This document shows positions 17,464-26,217 of a stretch of DNA of 49,696 nt, in pieces. The DNA is from a virus, in IMG/VR virus record IMGVR_UViG_3300046538_000294, positions 1 to 49,696 of that record; one strand, written 5' to 3'. The position numbers and the translations under genes are program-made. Under the pieces are notes generated by a model. That model was not told the DNA's origin. It did no database searches and saw nothing but the letters and a program-made list of their open reading frames with translations. The stretch's first letter is position 1, and the number at the start of each line of letters is the position of its first letter.

Positions 17464-18467
17464 CACTTGGTCAGCTTGATGATTGCGCGCGGCAGGGTGC
17501 ACAGGCTGAGCGGGTTGCTCTGCGCTTCCATGTCGATGCCTTTATTGTGGCGCATCGGTTCCTGGCTCGCGTAGAACGGCACACCGGTGGTGTTGACCGT
17601 TTCCATGTAATCAGCAGGCGCGTAGTTGGTGATGAACAGGCCATCAACGCCTACGGGCACCAGGTAAGCGGTATCGGGGTCCATGAACAGCACGCCGCCC
17701 AGGTTGCCGTAGAACTCTTCCCAGTTCACGCCGCCGAAGCTGAAACCGTCGCGACGGTGATCGTCCCGCAGAAATTGGCCATCGTTCCAACGGTCAAAGG
17801 CTTTTTGGACCGAGTCGTGGTTGGTGAACGAGTCGAACCAGTTGCGCCCCGCGATGCCCAGCCAGCCAGCGATGATGCCGGTACCGCCGATCGCGTCTTC
17901 CGCTTTTCGTTTGGCCTCGGTCACTTTGGCCAGCAGTTTGGTTTCGCTCGCGTTCATGGCAAACGCAACTGTCTGCTGGTCAATGCCGAAACGGGCGTAG
18001 AGGTCCAGCAACACGCTGGTGCCATCGGCGTCGTACACCTTGCCGGTGATCGCGCCGACACGCTGGAAGCGGATAGTGGATTCAATGCGCTTACGCATCT
18101 TCAGCAAACGCTTGTCGACCATCGCCTGCACGGTTTCCAGCTCGCTATCGGTGCCAAATGCACGGATGCCCTGCACTTCGTCAGCTCGAATTACCGCACG
18201 CGTAGGCAGGTGAATGGTCTGAAACGGGACCATGTCACGGCGCGGCCCAGTGGTCGGGTCGCTCGGCGATCCACGCTCTGCTGCCGGTACCAAGGTCAAA
18301 TTGTCGTTTTCACGTTCGATGAAAACCGAGGTGGTGGTAACGCCAGACTCTTCGAAAAGAGTGTCCAGCCGCGTAGGTACCGCCTGCCCTTCAACCGGTT
18401 GGTTGATGGCAGCAGTCATTGCGATGCGACCAAACTCGTCGCCCGCGAAAATACTCAAATCGGCCAT
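17463..18467 (-). CDS. Major capsid protein (gpE-like)
   Basis: A 334-residue protein with the features of the lambda gpE capsid family: an early TRLDTLFEESGVTTTSVFIE stretch, MVPFQTIHLPTRAVIRADEV, the long helix ELETVQAMVDKRLLKMRK, and a C-terminal ADYMETVNTTGVPFYASQEP. Family members adopt the HK97 fold and form the icosahedral shell. It lies directly downstream of the decoration protein, as in lambda, and is preceded by its own terminator-like hairpin. Confidence 0.93.
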   Translation of the reverse strand: MADLSIFAGDEFGRIAMTAAINQPVEGQAVPTRLDTLFEESGVTTTSVFIERENDNLTLVPAAERGSPSDPTTGPRRDMVPFQTIHLPTRAVIRADEVQGIRAFGTDSELETVQAMVDKRLLKMRKRIESTIRFQRVGAITGKVYDADGTSVLLDLYARFGIDQQTVAFAMNASETKLLAKVTEAKRKAEDAIGGTGIIAGWLGIAGRNWFDSFTNHDSVQKAFDRWNDGQFLRDDHRRDGFSFGGVNWEEFYGNLGGVLFMDPDTAYLVPVGVDGLFITNYAPADYMETVNTTGVPFYASQEPMRHNKGIDMEAQSNPLSLCTLPRAIIKLTK

Positions 18468-18484
18468 TCCGTTCTCCAGAAACG

Positions 18485-18503
18485 AAAAAACCGCCAGCGG
18501 CGG
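18485..18503 (-). terminator. Intrinsic terminator between decoration and capsid genes
   Basis: On the minus strand CCGCC-GCT-GGCGG is followed by six T. It separates the gpD-like gene from the capsid gene. Read-through or antitermination is needed for capsid and tail expression from the upstream promoter. Confidence 0.75.
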
Positions 18504-18527
18504 TCTTAATAAAATTGGGTTGCTGAA

Positions 18528-18878
18528 TCAGCGCAGGATGATGCCAGCGGCTGCCAGGGCTACTTTCGCGGGATCGGTCAGACCAACCAGCAGGCTTTCG
18601 ATCACCTCACAATCACGCACGATTCCGGTCGCGCGGCGATCCGCCGTGGTGTCGGCATCACGACCTTCGTAAAGAATCGCGATTTCAACGGTGGCGCCTT
18701 CGGCAGGCGCGGCGAAAGCCACGAATTTGCCAGCGCCGTTTTTCGACAGGATTTGGCCTGCAGGAAAGGCCGTGGCACCTTTGAGCAGAATAATCTGCTC
18801 ACGCGAACGCTCGCCGCTCGCCTCGTTCAGCAAGAAAGCGGCGGTGGCCGCCCCTTGAGTGATGATGTCGTTTTTCAT
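18528..18878 (-). CDS. Head decoration protein (gpD-like)
   Basis: A 116-residue protein with a typical gpD-type sequence: a flexible N-terminus, then REQIILLKGATAFPAGQILS, KFVAFAAPAEGATVEIAIL and the C-terminal RATGIVRDCEVIESLL. Trimers of this protein stabilise the expanded capsid at the three-fold sites. It overlaps the protease gene stop by ATGA and precedes the capsid gene. Confidence 0.92.
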   Translation of the reverse strand: MKNDIITQGAATAAFLLNEASGERSREQIILLKGATAFPAGQILSKNGAGKFVAFAAPAEGATVEIAILYEGRDADTTADRRATGIVRDCEVIESLLVGLTDPAKVALAAAGIILR

Positions 18879-20104
18879 GCTTTCGCCCCTTTGCGACTGG
18901 CCCAGATGTCTTTGGCTGAGAAGGTTTTGGCGCCCTTACTAGCGGCAGGCGCCGCTGCGGCAGCGCGGGTAGAATCACTCGCAATGCCATCCAGGCTGAT
19001 ACCGCGATCTTTGGCGGCCGTGAACAATGCCAAGGCGGTCGCCTCAACACTGGAGCCGTCAGCCAAAGCAGCTTTGATTTCCGCGTCGAAACCTGGTGAC
19101 GCCATTGCGGTGATACCAGCGTAACGCGCACGCTCAGAAGCGGTCGCATCAGTGATTGCTGTTGCACGAATGGCGTCGGTATCGATGGTTTCCGCCGCCG
19201 CGATGGTGATGGTTTTTGGATCGGCTCCGGCCTCGATAGCTGCGTGCAGCTCCGCCGTGGTTTTTACGGTAGTCACAAAGGTTTTCCTCGGTGGGTTGCT
19301 GGCAGGACCGGCCAACTCGGCAATAACAGATTCGAGCGAGCCGACGCGGTGCGCCAACCCTGATGCAACAGCTTCGGCGCCGACTTTCAGCCCCCCATGA
19401 CCGCCCATTTCTGGAACCTTGTCAGCGGAGACACCGAGGTTTCGAGCCACCTTGCCGACAAACACATCAGCCAGGGCATCAACCGTTTTGGTGATTTCTG
19501 CCCGACCCTCGTCGGTCTCGATGTTTGGCCGCTTGTTCGGCGCTGTGCCACTTACGATTTCGTAGCTTTTCTTGCCGCCCTCATCCTTGTTGACGGACAC
19601 GTTCAGCACGACACCGATGGAACCGATCAGCGCGGTGTCATCTACCACGACTTCGCTGGCCGCACTGGCGATCCAGTACGCGGCGCTTGCGCCACTTCCG
19701 CCGACATACGCGACGATGCGTTTTTTATCGCGCGCCGCGTGGATCATGTCGGCCAGTTCATTGATGCCGTTGGCTTCACCGCCAGGACTGTCGATGTTCA
19801 GAACGATTGATTTGACGGCGGGGTTATCGAGAGCGGCCTGAAGGTCGGTGGCGATGGTGCCTGTGCTGGTGGCACCGCTGATTCGGGTAAAGAAGGACGC
19901 GTAGCGGAAGATCGGCCCGGTTACAGGGATGACGGCGACGTTTCCGCGCTGAGTGACAGTGCGGGTATTGTCGAGTTGTTTGCCCAACCGGGTTTCCAGC
20001 GCCTCCAGCTCATTCTGCCGATCGGCGATAGACAGCAAATTGTCGAGCGCATCCGGCAGCATCAGCCAAGGCTGAGCACTGGCCAGCTCAAAGGCTCTTG
20101 GCAT
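18875..20104 (-). CDS. S49-family prohead protease with C-terminal scaffold-like part (gpC-like)
   Basis: A 409-residue protein. The N-terminal two thirds form an S49/SppA-type serine peptidase: SIVLNIDSPGGEANGINEL, then the nucleophile Ser in YVGGSGASAAYWIASA, with ALIGSIGVVLNV after it. The C-terminal 110 residues are helical and Ala-rich, consistent with an attached scaffold domain as in lambda C/Nu3. It processes the portal and scaffold during head maturation. The ATG at 20104 has GAGG 7 nt upstream; a TTG two codons earlier is a less likely start. Confidence 0.9.
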   Translation of the reverse strand: MPRAFELASAQPWLMLPDALDNLLSIADRQNELEALETRLGKQLDNTRTVTQRGNVAVIPVTGPIFRYASFFTRISGATSTGTIATDLQAALDNPAVKSIVLNIDSPGGEANGINELADMIHAARDKKRIVAYVGGSGASAAYWIASAASEVVVDDTALIGSIGVVLNVSVNKDEGGKKSYEIVSGTAPNKRPNIETDEGRAEITKTVDALADVFVGKVARNLGVSADKVPEMGGHGGLKVGAEAVASGLAHRVGSLESVIAELAGPASNPPRKTFVTTVKTTAELHAAIEAGADPKTITIAAAETIDTDAIRATAITDATASERARYAGITAMASPGFDAEIKAALADGSSVEATALALFTAAKDRGISLDGIASDSTRAAAAAPAASKGAKTFSAKDIWASRKGAKA

Positions 20105-20106
20105 GA

Positions 20107-21732
20107 TCAATCCTCTTTTTCTTCGTCATCATCAATGATCGGTTTGGCGGCAACGGTTGGTGCTGCGGGAGCAACTTCAACAGTTGTTCCGTTGGCCCTG
20201 CGCTGCTCCAGCTCGCGTGCACGCTGCCGGTTGACCTGCTGCCAGGTCTCGCCGGTCATTGCAGCCGTCTCCATGGTTTCGTTGCTGATGCCGATATCGA
20301 TACGCTCTCGGGCCGCCTTCGCTTCCTTAAGCTCGTCGATTGCACCGCGCGCGGGGCCAATCCAAATTGACTTGGTATAAGCCTTGCGGATGGCAGGGTC
20401 GCTATAGCCAGGCGCCTTGATGCGGCCGCGCGCTACCGCTTCGTCGATGAACAGCTCGTAACTCGGCTGACAGAAGTCGCAAACAAGCCACCAACGACGC
20501 ATGGTGTAGAAACGCCATGCCTGGAGCATCGCTGCGCGGGCCGCGCTGTAGCTGCTGCTGTAGTGAAGAAGAAGCTCTTCGACAGGGATTTCCAGGGCGG
20601 CGCCGATCTCTCTCACAATCGCGGAGAAAAATGGTTCGAACTGCGCGTTGGGACGTCCCGGGTTGGCGAAGACGGGCTCTTCCCCCGGCGCCAAGTCGAC
20701 AATGGCGCCCTCCCCAAGCTCTACCGGGCCACCAACGTTATCGCTACCGTGCTGAGGGCCATCTTCGTCGCCGAAAATTGGCTGCCCTTGTCCGCCGGCG
20801 TCGTAATCCGCTGTCTTCTTGAGGAAGACGGTGAACATTGCGGATATAACAGCGTTCGTCAGTTCTGCGCTTGCGTAGCGTTCGAGCTTTTGAAGTGGCT
20901 CAAGAACCGGTGCCAAATACGGCGCGCCGCGTTTGAGCCCAGGCCGCTCTTTGTCACACCAAATTTGCAGAACCCGGCGTCGGCCCGTTTCAGCGCCAAA
21001 GGCCTCAATGCGATCCCAGCGCAATGGGTATTTCAGGAACTTATCGTCGGGATAGCCGTTGCACATGTGATACGCAACGGGCGCACCGTGCTGATCGAAC
21101 TCAACGCCCTCCACCAGGAACTGGCTGTCCGGCTGCCCATTCGGGTTAGAAACCCGGTCGGTCTCGACGAGCTGGATGCGAGTGCTGAAGATCGTGCCTG
21201 GTCGCTCGATCCAAGGCGTGGTCGCGAAACAGTCGCCCCCCGTCATCGCGGACACCAATGCCAGCGACTGAAGCTGATAGTGGTTCAGTGTGGCTTCCGC
21301 ATCACATTCACGCGGATCGCCTGCATACATCTCCCATTCACGTTGGATATGGGCGTTCAGGGCGTCAGCTTGCTCTTCAGTGATGCCCAACGCTTCATGG
21401 TCGACTTGAGGCCGGCAAATTAACCCTGTGCCGACCACGTTGGTGCGAGTTCGCACAACAGCCGCACGGGCAATGGTGTGGTTGCGCATCGCATCGCGCG
21501 AGCGGGCAACAAGGGTCTTGCGCTCTGGCGTGCTGAGGTCCCGATTGGGGCTACCAAGAAAAGGAAGCCAGCTAGACATGCTCCGAAGCATCCGCGACGC
21601 GCCGTGCCAACGGGTTTCGCTGCCCCCGCCGCCACCCTGCGCCCTGGGTTGACTCTGAACCAGGTCAGAACCGGGATGCGTAAGTTCACGCACCACCCGC
21701 TCTTCTGGAGTGGTACGTGTTAACCAACCCAT
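20107..21732 (-). CDS. Portal protein, lambda gpB family
   Basis: A 541-residue protein of the lambda-type portal family. Recognisable parts are an N-terminal RDAMRNHTIARAAVVRTRTNVVGTG split by helices, FDQHGAPVAYHM, ELTNAVISAMFTVFLKK, and YSAARAAMLQAWRFY near residue 400. Twelve copies would form the DNA gate at one capsid vertex and bind terminase. An early segment is rich in Gly (QGGGGGSE). It follows the gpW-like gene by one base. Confidence 0.93.
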   Translation of the reverse strand: MGWLTRTTPEERVVRELTHPGSDLVQSQPRAQGGGGGSETRWHGASRMLRSMSSWLPFLGSPNRDLSTPERKTLVARSRDAMRNHTIARAAVVRTRTNVVGTGLICRPQVDHEALGITEEQADALNAHIQREWEMYAGDPRECDAEATLNHYQLQSLALVSAMTGGDCFATTPWIERPGTIFSTRIQLVETDRVSNPNGQPDSQFLVEGVEFDQHGAPVAYHMCNGYPDDKFLKYPLRWDRIEAFGAETGRRRVLQIWCDKERPGLKRGAPYLAPVLEPLQKLERYASAELTNAVISAMFTVFLKKTADYDAGGQGQPIFGDEDGPQHGSDNVGGPVELGEGAIVDLAPGEEPVFANPGRPNAQFEPFFSAIVREIGAALEIPVEELLLHYSSSYSAARAAMLQAWRFYTMRRWWLVCDFCQPSYELFIDEAVARGRIKAPGYSDPAIRKAYTKSIWIGPARGAIDELKEAKAARERIDIGISNETMETAAMTGETWQQVNRQRARELEQRRANGTTVEVAPAAPTVAAKPIIDDDEEKED

Positions 21733-21733
21733 T

Positions 21734-21943
21734 TCAGAACCTCATATAGCTGATGCGGTTACGTCCGCGAGATTTATTGCCTTCTGCCGCGGCTGCCGCG
21801 ACGTAGTCGGATTCAAGTTTGCGAAGCGTGGCCAGATCGGCGCGCGTCACCTGGCGCTCGCCGTAGCGAACGATCTGCCCACCCTTCAAAACCTTCTCAA
21901 TAGCCGTGCGAACATCCGCCAACCGCTGCTGTGCTTCCGTCAT
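21734..21943 (-). CDS. gpW-like head-tail connector protein
   Basis: A 69-residue protein with the layout of lambda gpW: an N-terminal helix (QQRLADVRTAIEKVLKG), a short hairpin (QIVRYGERQVTRA) and a second helix (LATLRKLESDYVAA), followed by a basic Arg-rich tail. It sits between terminase and portal exactly as W does in lambda. The protein seals the portal after packaging. Confidence 0.82.
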   Translation of the reverse strand: MTEAQQRLADVRTAIEKVLKGGQIVRYGERQVTRADLATLRKLESDYVAAAAAEGNKSRGRNRISYMRF

Positions 21944-21945
21944 AG

Positions 21946-23853
21946 TTATCCTCGAGCGCGGCTACGAGTGCCGCGTTTTGCTGGTGCGCGACGAATCCCT
22001 GCAAGTAGCTGCAAGTCGAGGCCGAAGCGTTGCTGGCTGATGCGAAGTGCTGCCAAGGCGTACACGAAACAGTCGAGCGCTTCGTTTCGCCGACCCTTTG
22101 CGGTCCAGCGATATACGCGCACGCCCTTTACTATCTTCAGTTCCTTGGTTTCAGCGGTGAGTTGCTTCAGTTCATCTTCGCCGCAGATGTCGTCGTTCGC
22201 GGGCAAGTGCACGCAACCAGGAACCGCGACGCCCGCAGTGTTGGGCTGAATCTTTAAACGGCTGTAAATCAGCTCTTTGGCGTTTTCAGTGCCGACTTCA
22301 ACCAGCCAGACCTTCTTCGCATTGCGCGATTTCGGCCAGTTGGCAATTGGCTTGCCGGGTTTGTTTGCGCCTTTAACCGGAATCACCCACATCTCGCCGT
22401 GGCGTCGGCTTTCGGCGTACACCTCATCGGTGTAGTGGCCGCCGGAGTCCCAGCACCACCTTTCAACGCGCATCTTGGCGTTGTCGGCCCGGGTGTATTG
22501 CTGCTGGATCTTCAAACCGACCTTGCGTCGAAGCTCCTCGCTGGCCGGATCACCCATCAGCACCCATTTGTCGACCAGCCAGGCTTCCTCTCCAACACCG
22601 AAAGCCCAGACACGGCCTTCGTAGCGATCGTCTTGCGTATCGATAGAACCCATCAGCGTCAGCCCGCGCTGTGGGACCTGCGCAAACACCTCGCGGCGCA
22701 TGTACAGCTGTTCCCAGTCGACCTTCTCGCCCTGGTCGTCTTCCCAAGTTTCGCCGAGCGTGGTGTTGACGAAGGCAATCAGGTTTTCACGGTTGTCCCT
22801 GACCTTGTCGAACTCGGTGACCATGTCGAGCCAGGTAGTGAAAGTGCTGTAGGCGGTCCATATGTGGAAGGTGACGATGCGTGGCGTGCCCCGAAGCGAG
22901 TCGTCCGGCGCATACCAGTCGATGCCGTCGCGGGTCCAGATTCCGGTTTTTTCGCAAATCCAACGGCCGTTTCGCGCCGCCTCGACCATCTCGTGATACC
23001 AAACCACGCATCCGGCGTGCTCGCAGGCGTACCAGGCTTGCGCGACTTCGCCGTGTTCGTTTTTCTCCCACTTGATACCAAAGTCGCAGTCCTTGCCGCC
23101 CCACTTCAGGTGCTGCTCCTTAGAGCAGTGCGGGCATGGAACGTGATATCGGAGAAAATACGGTGACTCTTCGCCCGCCTTCTCGATCTGGCAGGTGCCT
23201 TTGGTCTTGGGCGTCGACCCCCGGATAGATTTCGGGAACGTGGCTCCTTCCAGACGCTTGTCACCGAGGAATGTCGGTGCGCCTTCGCCTTCCACGTTCG
23301 CCTCGAACTTGGAGAGCTCGTCGTAAATAACCTCGTCCGGGGACTTTTCGCGGTAATTTCGGCTCGCCTTGCCGCCCAGACACCAAAGCATCTTCGCGTT
23401 TTGAAAGCGCTTGGCGCTCAGCGAACTGTCACGGTGTTTCTTACCGTGCCAGGGTGCGAGCTCCAATAGCGTGGGAACGTCGCGCACCATCGTCTCGACG
23501 TGGCGCTTCATCAACTCTTCGGCGTCGGGATCGGTAGGGCAAAAGCTCAAGACGTTACGGCGTTTGTGTTGAATCTTGTAGCCGATGTTCGCCATCAACA
23601 TCTTGGTGTAACCAACACGGGCAGACTTGATCAGGTTGATAACCCGGATCAGGTCGTTGCCCATGCTGTTGAGGATGGCAACTTGAAAAGGGGCGGTTTC
23701 CCACTTCCCTTCCTGGTAGGACGACTCGGATGACAGATAAAAGTGGGTGTCAGCCCACTGAACCGCAGTCAGTGGCGGCTCTTTATAAAGCGCGCGAAGC
23801 CCGGCCTTGATCGCCTTTTGCAGGTCAATCAACCAAGGATTCGAGGTACTCAT
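21946..23853 (-). CDS. Large terminase subunit (GpA family)
   Basis: A 635-residue protein of the lambda GpA-type terminase family. The N-terminal ATPase region has RVINLIKSARVGYTKMLMAN as the Walker A-like segment. PDEVIYDELSKFEANVEGEG marks the Walker B area, and MGSIDTQDDRYEGRVWAFG in the C-terminal half carries the nuclease-type acidic residues. It cuts concatemers at cos and drives packaging. A CPHC-type cysteine pair near residue 245 is also seen. The ATG at 23853 is preferred over a TTG one codon earlier. Confidence 0.95.
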   Translation of the reverse strand: MSTSNPWLIDLQKAIKAGLRALYKEPPLTAVQWADTHFYLSSESSYQEGKWETAPFQVAILNSMGNDLIRVINLIKSARVGYTKMLMANIGYKIQHKRRNVLSFCPTDPDAEELMKRHVETMVRDVPTLLELAPWHGKKHRDSSLSAKRFQNAKMLWCLGGKASRNYREKSPDEVIYDELSKFEANVEGEGAPTFLGDKRLEGATFPKSIRGSTPKTKGTCQIEKAGEESPYFLRYHVPCPHCSKEQHLKWGGKDCDFGIKWEKNEHGEVAQAWYACEHAGCVVWYHEMVEAARNGRWICEKTGIWTRDGIDWYAPDDSLRGTPRIVTFHIWTAYSTFTTWLDMVTEFDKVRDNRENLIAFVNTTLGETWEDDQGEKVDWEQLYMRREVFAQVPQRGLTLMGSIDTQDDRYEGRVWAFGVGEEAWLVDKWVLMGDPASEELRRKVGLKIQQQYTRADNAKMRVERWCWDSGGHYTDEVYAESRRHGEMWVIPVKGANKPGKPIANWPKSRNAKKVWLVEVGTENAKELIYSRLKIQPNTAGVAVPGCVHLPANDDICGEDELKQLTAETKELKIVKGVRVYRWTAKGRRNEALDCFVYALAALRISQQRFGLDLQLLAGIRRAPAKRGTRSRARG

Positions 23854-24352
23854 CAAGGTATTCCGGCAATTGATCGCCGGATTCGGAGGCGAGGTTCCGC
23901 GCCAGGGCTATCTCGCGCTGTAAAGATTCGATGTGTCTTACATCGATATCCGGGTGTTTGCGTTTGAGCTTGAGCGGGACCGTATCCAGCAAAGAGCCAA
24001 GCTGTGCAGCGATCTTTGACAGGGCAAAAATCGCGAAATCAACCGGCACCAACTGCTTCTCGGCGATGGCGTTTTTCTTTTCTTGACCAATGCGCTGAGC
24101 CGCCGTTAATCCCCGCCGCTCTTCCATCAGCTTGTATTCAATTAGCGGATCAATACCGTCAGGGGTTTCGGACCCGGCGTTTTTTTGTTCAGCCTGGGCA
24201 AGCCGGTTGTTCAAAATGGTTCGGACGTCGTAGAAGTTTTCCCGGCCAATCTTGGCGATGGACTCGACCTTCCACTTGTCGAAAGCTTGGACGGTGATGC
24301 CGAGGCTTGCCGCCATTTGGCTCTTGTTCAGCCAGTGAGGTTTGGGCTCCAT
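23825..24352 (-). CDS. Small terminase subunit (Nu1-like, DUF1441 type)
   Basis: A 175-residue protein beginning with a winged-helix DNA-binding segment (LNKSQMAASLGITVQAFDKW), followed by helical parts that should mediate oligomerisation and contact with the large subunit. GGAGG precedes the ATG at 4 nt. It overlaps the large subunit by 29 nt. Nu1-type proteins bind the cosB sites next to cos. Family assignment rests on motif and position. Confidence 0.88.
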   Translation of the reverse strand: MEPKPHWLNKSQMAASLGITVQAFDKWKVESIAKIGRENFYDVRTILNNRLAQAEQKNAGSETPDGIDPLIEYKLMEERRGLTAAQRIGQEKKNAIAEKQLVPVDFAIFALSKIAAQLGSLLDTVPLKLKRKHPDIDVRHIESLQREIALARNLASESGDQLPEYLDEYLESLVD

Positions 24353-24604
24353 TTGCCTCCTCCATTGACGAGGCTGGGAGCTGCCGCGAGCCGGTTGGTG
24401 TTTAGTTGGTATTTCCGGGGGTCAGGTTGGTGTATTAAACGGCCAAAACCGCTCTATTCCGCGCCTTTCAGGCCAGCGACAATACAACAACCAACCCCCC
24501 TGAAAAAAAGTCATACATAGTTCGAAGCCGGGGCTCGAATTACCCTCACCCGAGGGGGGTGGGGGAAAGGACCCATTGCACCAAAGTGGTGCAAAGACCC
24601 CATT
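24353..24604. other. Noncoding gap next to terminase, candidate cos region
   Basis: About 250 bases without a credible gene lie just upstream of the small terminase gene, the place of cos in lambda. It holds tandem GTTGGT(G/A)T-like repeats at about 24400-24435, a G/C-run segment with short overlapping dyads at 24543-24566, and a perfect TTGCACCA / TGGTGCAA inverted repeat at 24576-24594. The cleavage site cannot be fixed from sequence alone. Confidence 0.45.
24576..24594. repeat. Perfect inverted repeat TTGCACCA-AAG-TGGTGCAA
   Basis: An 8-bp perfect dyad with a 3-bp spacer lies 10 nt downstream of the stop of the 24605-25330 gene, within the candidate cos region. It could be a protein-binding site for terminase or a regulator. 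No U-tract follows, so it is not an obvious terminator. Confidence 0.6.
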
Positions 24605-25330
24605 TCACCGACGCCGCGTCTCCATGGCACGCTCAAAGGCCTTGGCGAACTGAATGGGCAATTGTTCATCTGCCTCCCGTTCGCCGATGCCGAAGAAGTC
24701 GAGCGTCTTGGAGTAGCCGGGCTTGCTGATGAACGCAATCAGGATCTGTACCTGAGCACGCTTGGTCCCAGTTCTCTCAGCAATGCCTATAGGCTCGCTG
24801 CCTCGGCGCATGACGAAGTAACGCGTGCGATTGCCAGCACTCCGCTTGCTGTCCGTGCTGTTCTGATGCCGATCACCCTGAGCGCCGAGCCCAGAAAGGA
24901 TCTTCTGGAGCTGGCCTCGCCCGATGTTGCCGTAGCTGTCGAGCTTCATGCCCGCACCAGGTACGACGAACTTCCCTTCTGGAAGAATGCCGCGTGCTCG
25001 TAACAGCGCCTCGCTGCGCTTGTGGCTACGATCACCGCCATACACCTCAGGCGTCAGCCAGCGTGTGGCCGGGGCAGCGCCGTCTGCCTCGTCCTTGATC
25101 CAGACGCGCGCCTCCATCTTCTGCTTGGTCGCCGGTATGAGCCTCAGGCTGTCGAGCGTGTAAGGCGTCGGTCTATCGAACACTGTCCGCATTTCACCGA
25201 CCAATCGTTCCTTGATCAGCTTGGCCGTCTCAGTAAGGGCGAGAACCGTAGCGAACGGGATCTGATTGCGCTCAATGTCTGTAAGCTCTGCGAGATTGTC
25301 GGCAAGCCCAGACGTCTGCACACGGATCAT
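24605..25330 (-). CDS. Hypothetical structural protein, possibly gpZ-like
   Basis: A 241-residue basic protein starting MIRVQTSGLADNLAELTDIE, with ALTETAKLIKERLVGEMR near the N-terminus and a basic helical C-terminus. The general pattern resembles the minor tail protein Z group, and no gene of that type is present at the usual place between FII and U. Its location upstream of terminase is unusual for that role. GAGG lies 7 nt before the ATG. Confidence 0.6.
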   Translation of the reverse strand: MIRVQTSGLADNLAELTDIERNQIPFATVLALTETAKLIKERLVGEMRTVFDRPTPYTLDSLRLIPATKQKMEARVWIKDEADGAAPATRWLTPEVYGGDRSHKRSEALLRARGILPEGKFVVPGAGMKLDSYGNIGRGQLQKILSGLGAQGDRHQNSTDSKRSAGNRTRYFVMRRGSEPIGIAERTGTKRAQVQILIAFISKPGYSKTLDFFGIGEREADEQLPIQFAKAFERAMETRRR

Positions 25331-25339
25331 TGGGCGCCC

Positions 25340-25471
25340 TCACTCAACGGTACAGCCAGGCCAGATGGATTGGGCGTAAGCCAACGCAGTAGCGTGGTCG
25401 TGATCTTCTTGCATGATCATTGGAAAAGGTTTGTACCCTGGCGCAGTGACATACCAACTCTTCTTGGTCAA
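25340..25471 (-). CDS. Small protein with coupled TTG start
   Basis: A 43-residue protein reading MTKKSWYVTAPGYKPFPMI at its N-terminus and ending WPGCTVE. The TTG start overlaps the TGA stop of the upstream gene (TTGA), a common coupling in phages. The composition is protein-like, with a short structured segment around HATALAYAQSIW, and it fills the gap between two late genes. Family not recognised. Confidence 0.6.
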   Translation of the reverse strand: MTKKSWYVTAPGYKPFPMIMQEDHDHATALAYAQSIWPGCTVE

Positions 25472-25827
25472 GGCGCCTGCCGGTCTACTGCTTCATTGAC
25501 CTTGTCGGCTGCTTTGCTCGCTGTGTCCGCTGCTTGGGTTGCAGTGCTTGCCGCCTGGGTGGCGCTTATAGACGCTGCTTCCACTTTTCCAGCGGCCTCC
25601 TGGGTTTTGTCAGCCAAAGAGTTCAGCCGCAGATCCCGCTGCTTCAATGCTTCGTCGTAACCGCGGCGTACGTCCGCGACCCGCGCCCCATACCAACTGG
25701 CGAGCGACCACTGGGCAACCTGAAAGCCAAGCACCGAGCCCCCCGCAACGAGCAGGATCGCGATGACCCATACCTCTACCCGTCGCCACCAATGCCGGGC
25801 GATGAAGTTGATTGCGCATCTGTCCAT
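25468..25827 (-). CDS. Membrane-anchored coiled-coil protein, lysis-region
   Basis: A 119-residue protein with one membrane segment (about residues 16-38, VWVIAILLVAGGSVLGFQVA) and a long Ala/Thr/Lys-rich helical domain after it. Its start overlaps the preceding stop as TGATG. The pair of small membrane proteins ahead of terminase takes the place that lambda gives to S and its neighbours, so a holin-related or spanin-like role is possible but unproven. Confidence 0.65.
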   Translation of the reverse strand: MDRCAINFIARHWWRRVEVWVIAILLVAGGSVLGFQVAQWSLASWYGARVADVRRGYDEALKQRDLRLNSLADKTQEAAGKVEAASISATQAASTATQAADTASKAADKVNEAVDRQAP

Positions 25828-26198
25828 CAATTGATGCCTCCGGGGGTTGGCCGTAGACGCGCAATTTCTGCGCTCTGACTGGCGACCCGCTCAGTAAGTT
25901 GTGCGACCTGGCCGGTGAGGGCTTCAATCCTCCCTTCCATCCGACCTACTGCGGCGGCGAGTTCGTTGCGCTCTTTGGCGAATTGATCAGCGCGAGCCTC
26001 GGCGGCGTTCGCCCTATTGCGCTCGGTGTCCAGCAATTCGTTGAGGCGGCGGACCGTGCCGATGTCGGCATTGTCCATCGCACGATCGGTCGCGTCTTTG
26101 GATAGGAATCTTCTCAGCCACAGAAAGCCACCGAGCAAAACGGTACCGGTGCCGCCCAGCCAGGTGGCTGTTCCCGGGCCAAGGTCGGTTGGGTCCAT
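25827..26198 (-). CDS. Putative holin-like membrane protein with coiled coil
   Basis: A 123-residue protein: one hydrophobic segment near residues 10-28 (TATWLGGTGTVLLGGFLWL), then a basic stretch and a long coiled coil (heptads through NELAAAVGRMEGRIEALTGQ). GGAG lies 5 nt before the ATG at 26198; a GTG one codon upstream is also possible. It is the first gene of the late operon after the terminator at 26218-26241, the position of the lysis genes in lambda. A holin function is inferred only. Confidence 0.6.
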   Translation of the reverse strand: MDPTDLGPGTATWLGGTGTVLLGGFLWLRRFLSKDATDRAMDNADIGTVRRLNELLDTERNRANAAEARADQFAKERNELAAAVGRMEGRIEALTGQVAQLTERVASQSAEIARLRPTPGGIN

Positions 26199-26217
26199 CA
26201 CTGCTCCAGAATGCTAA

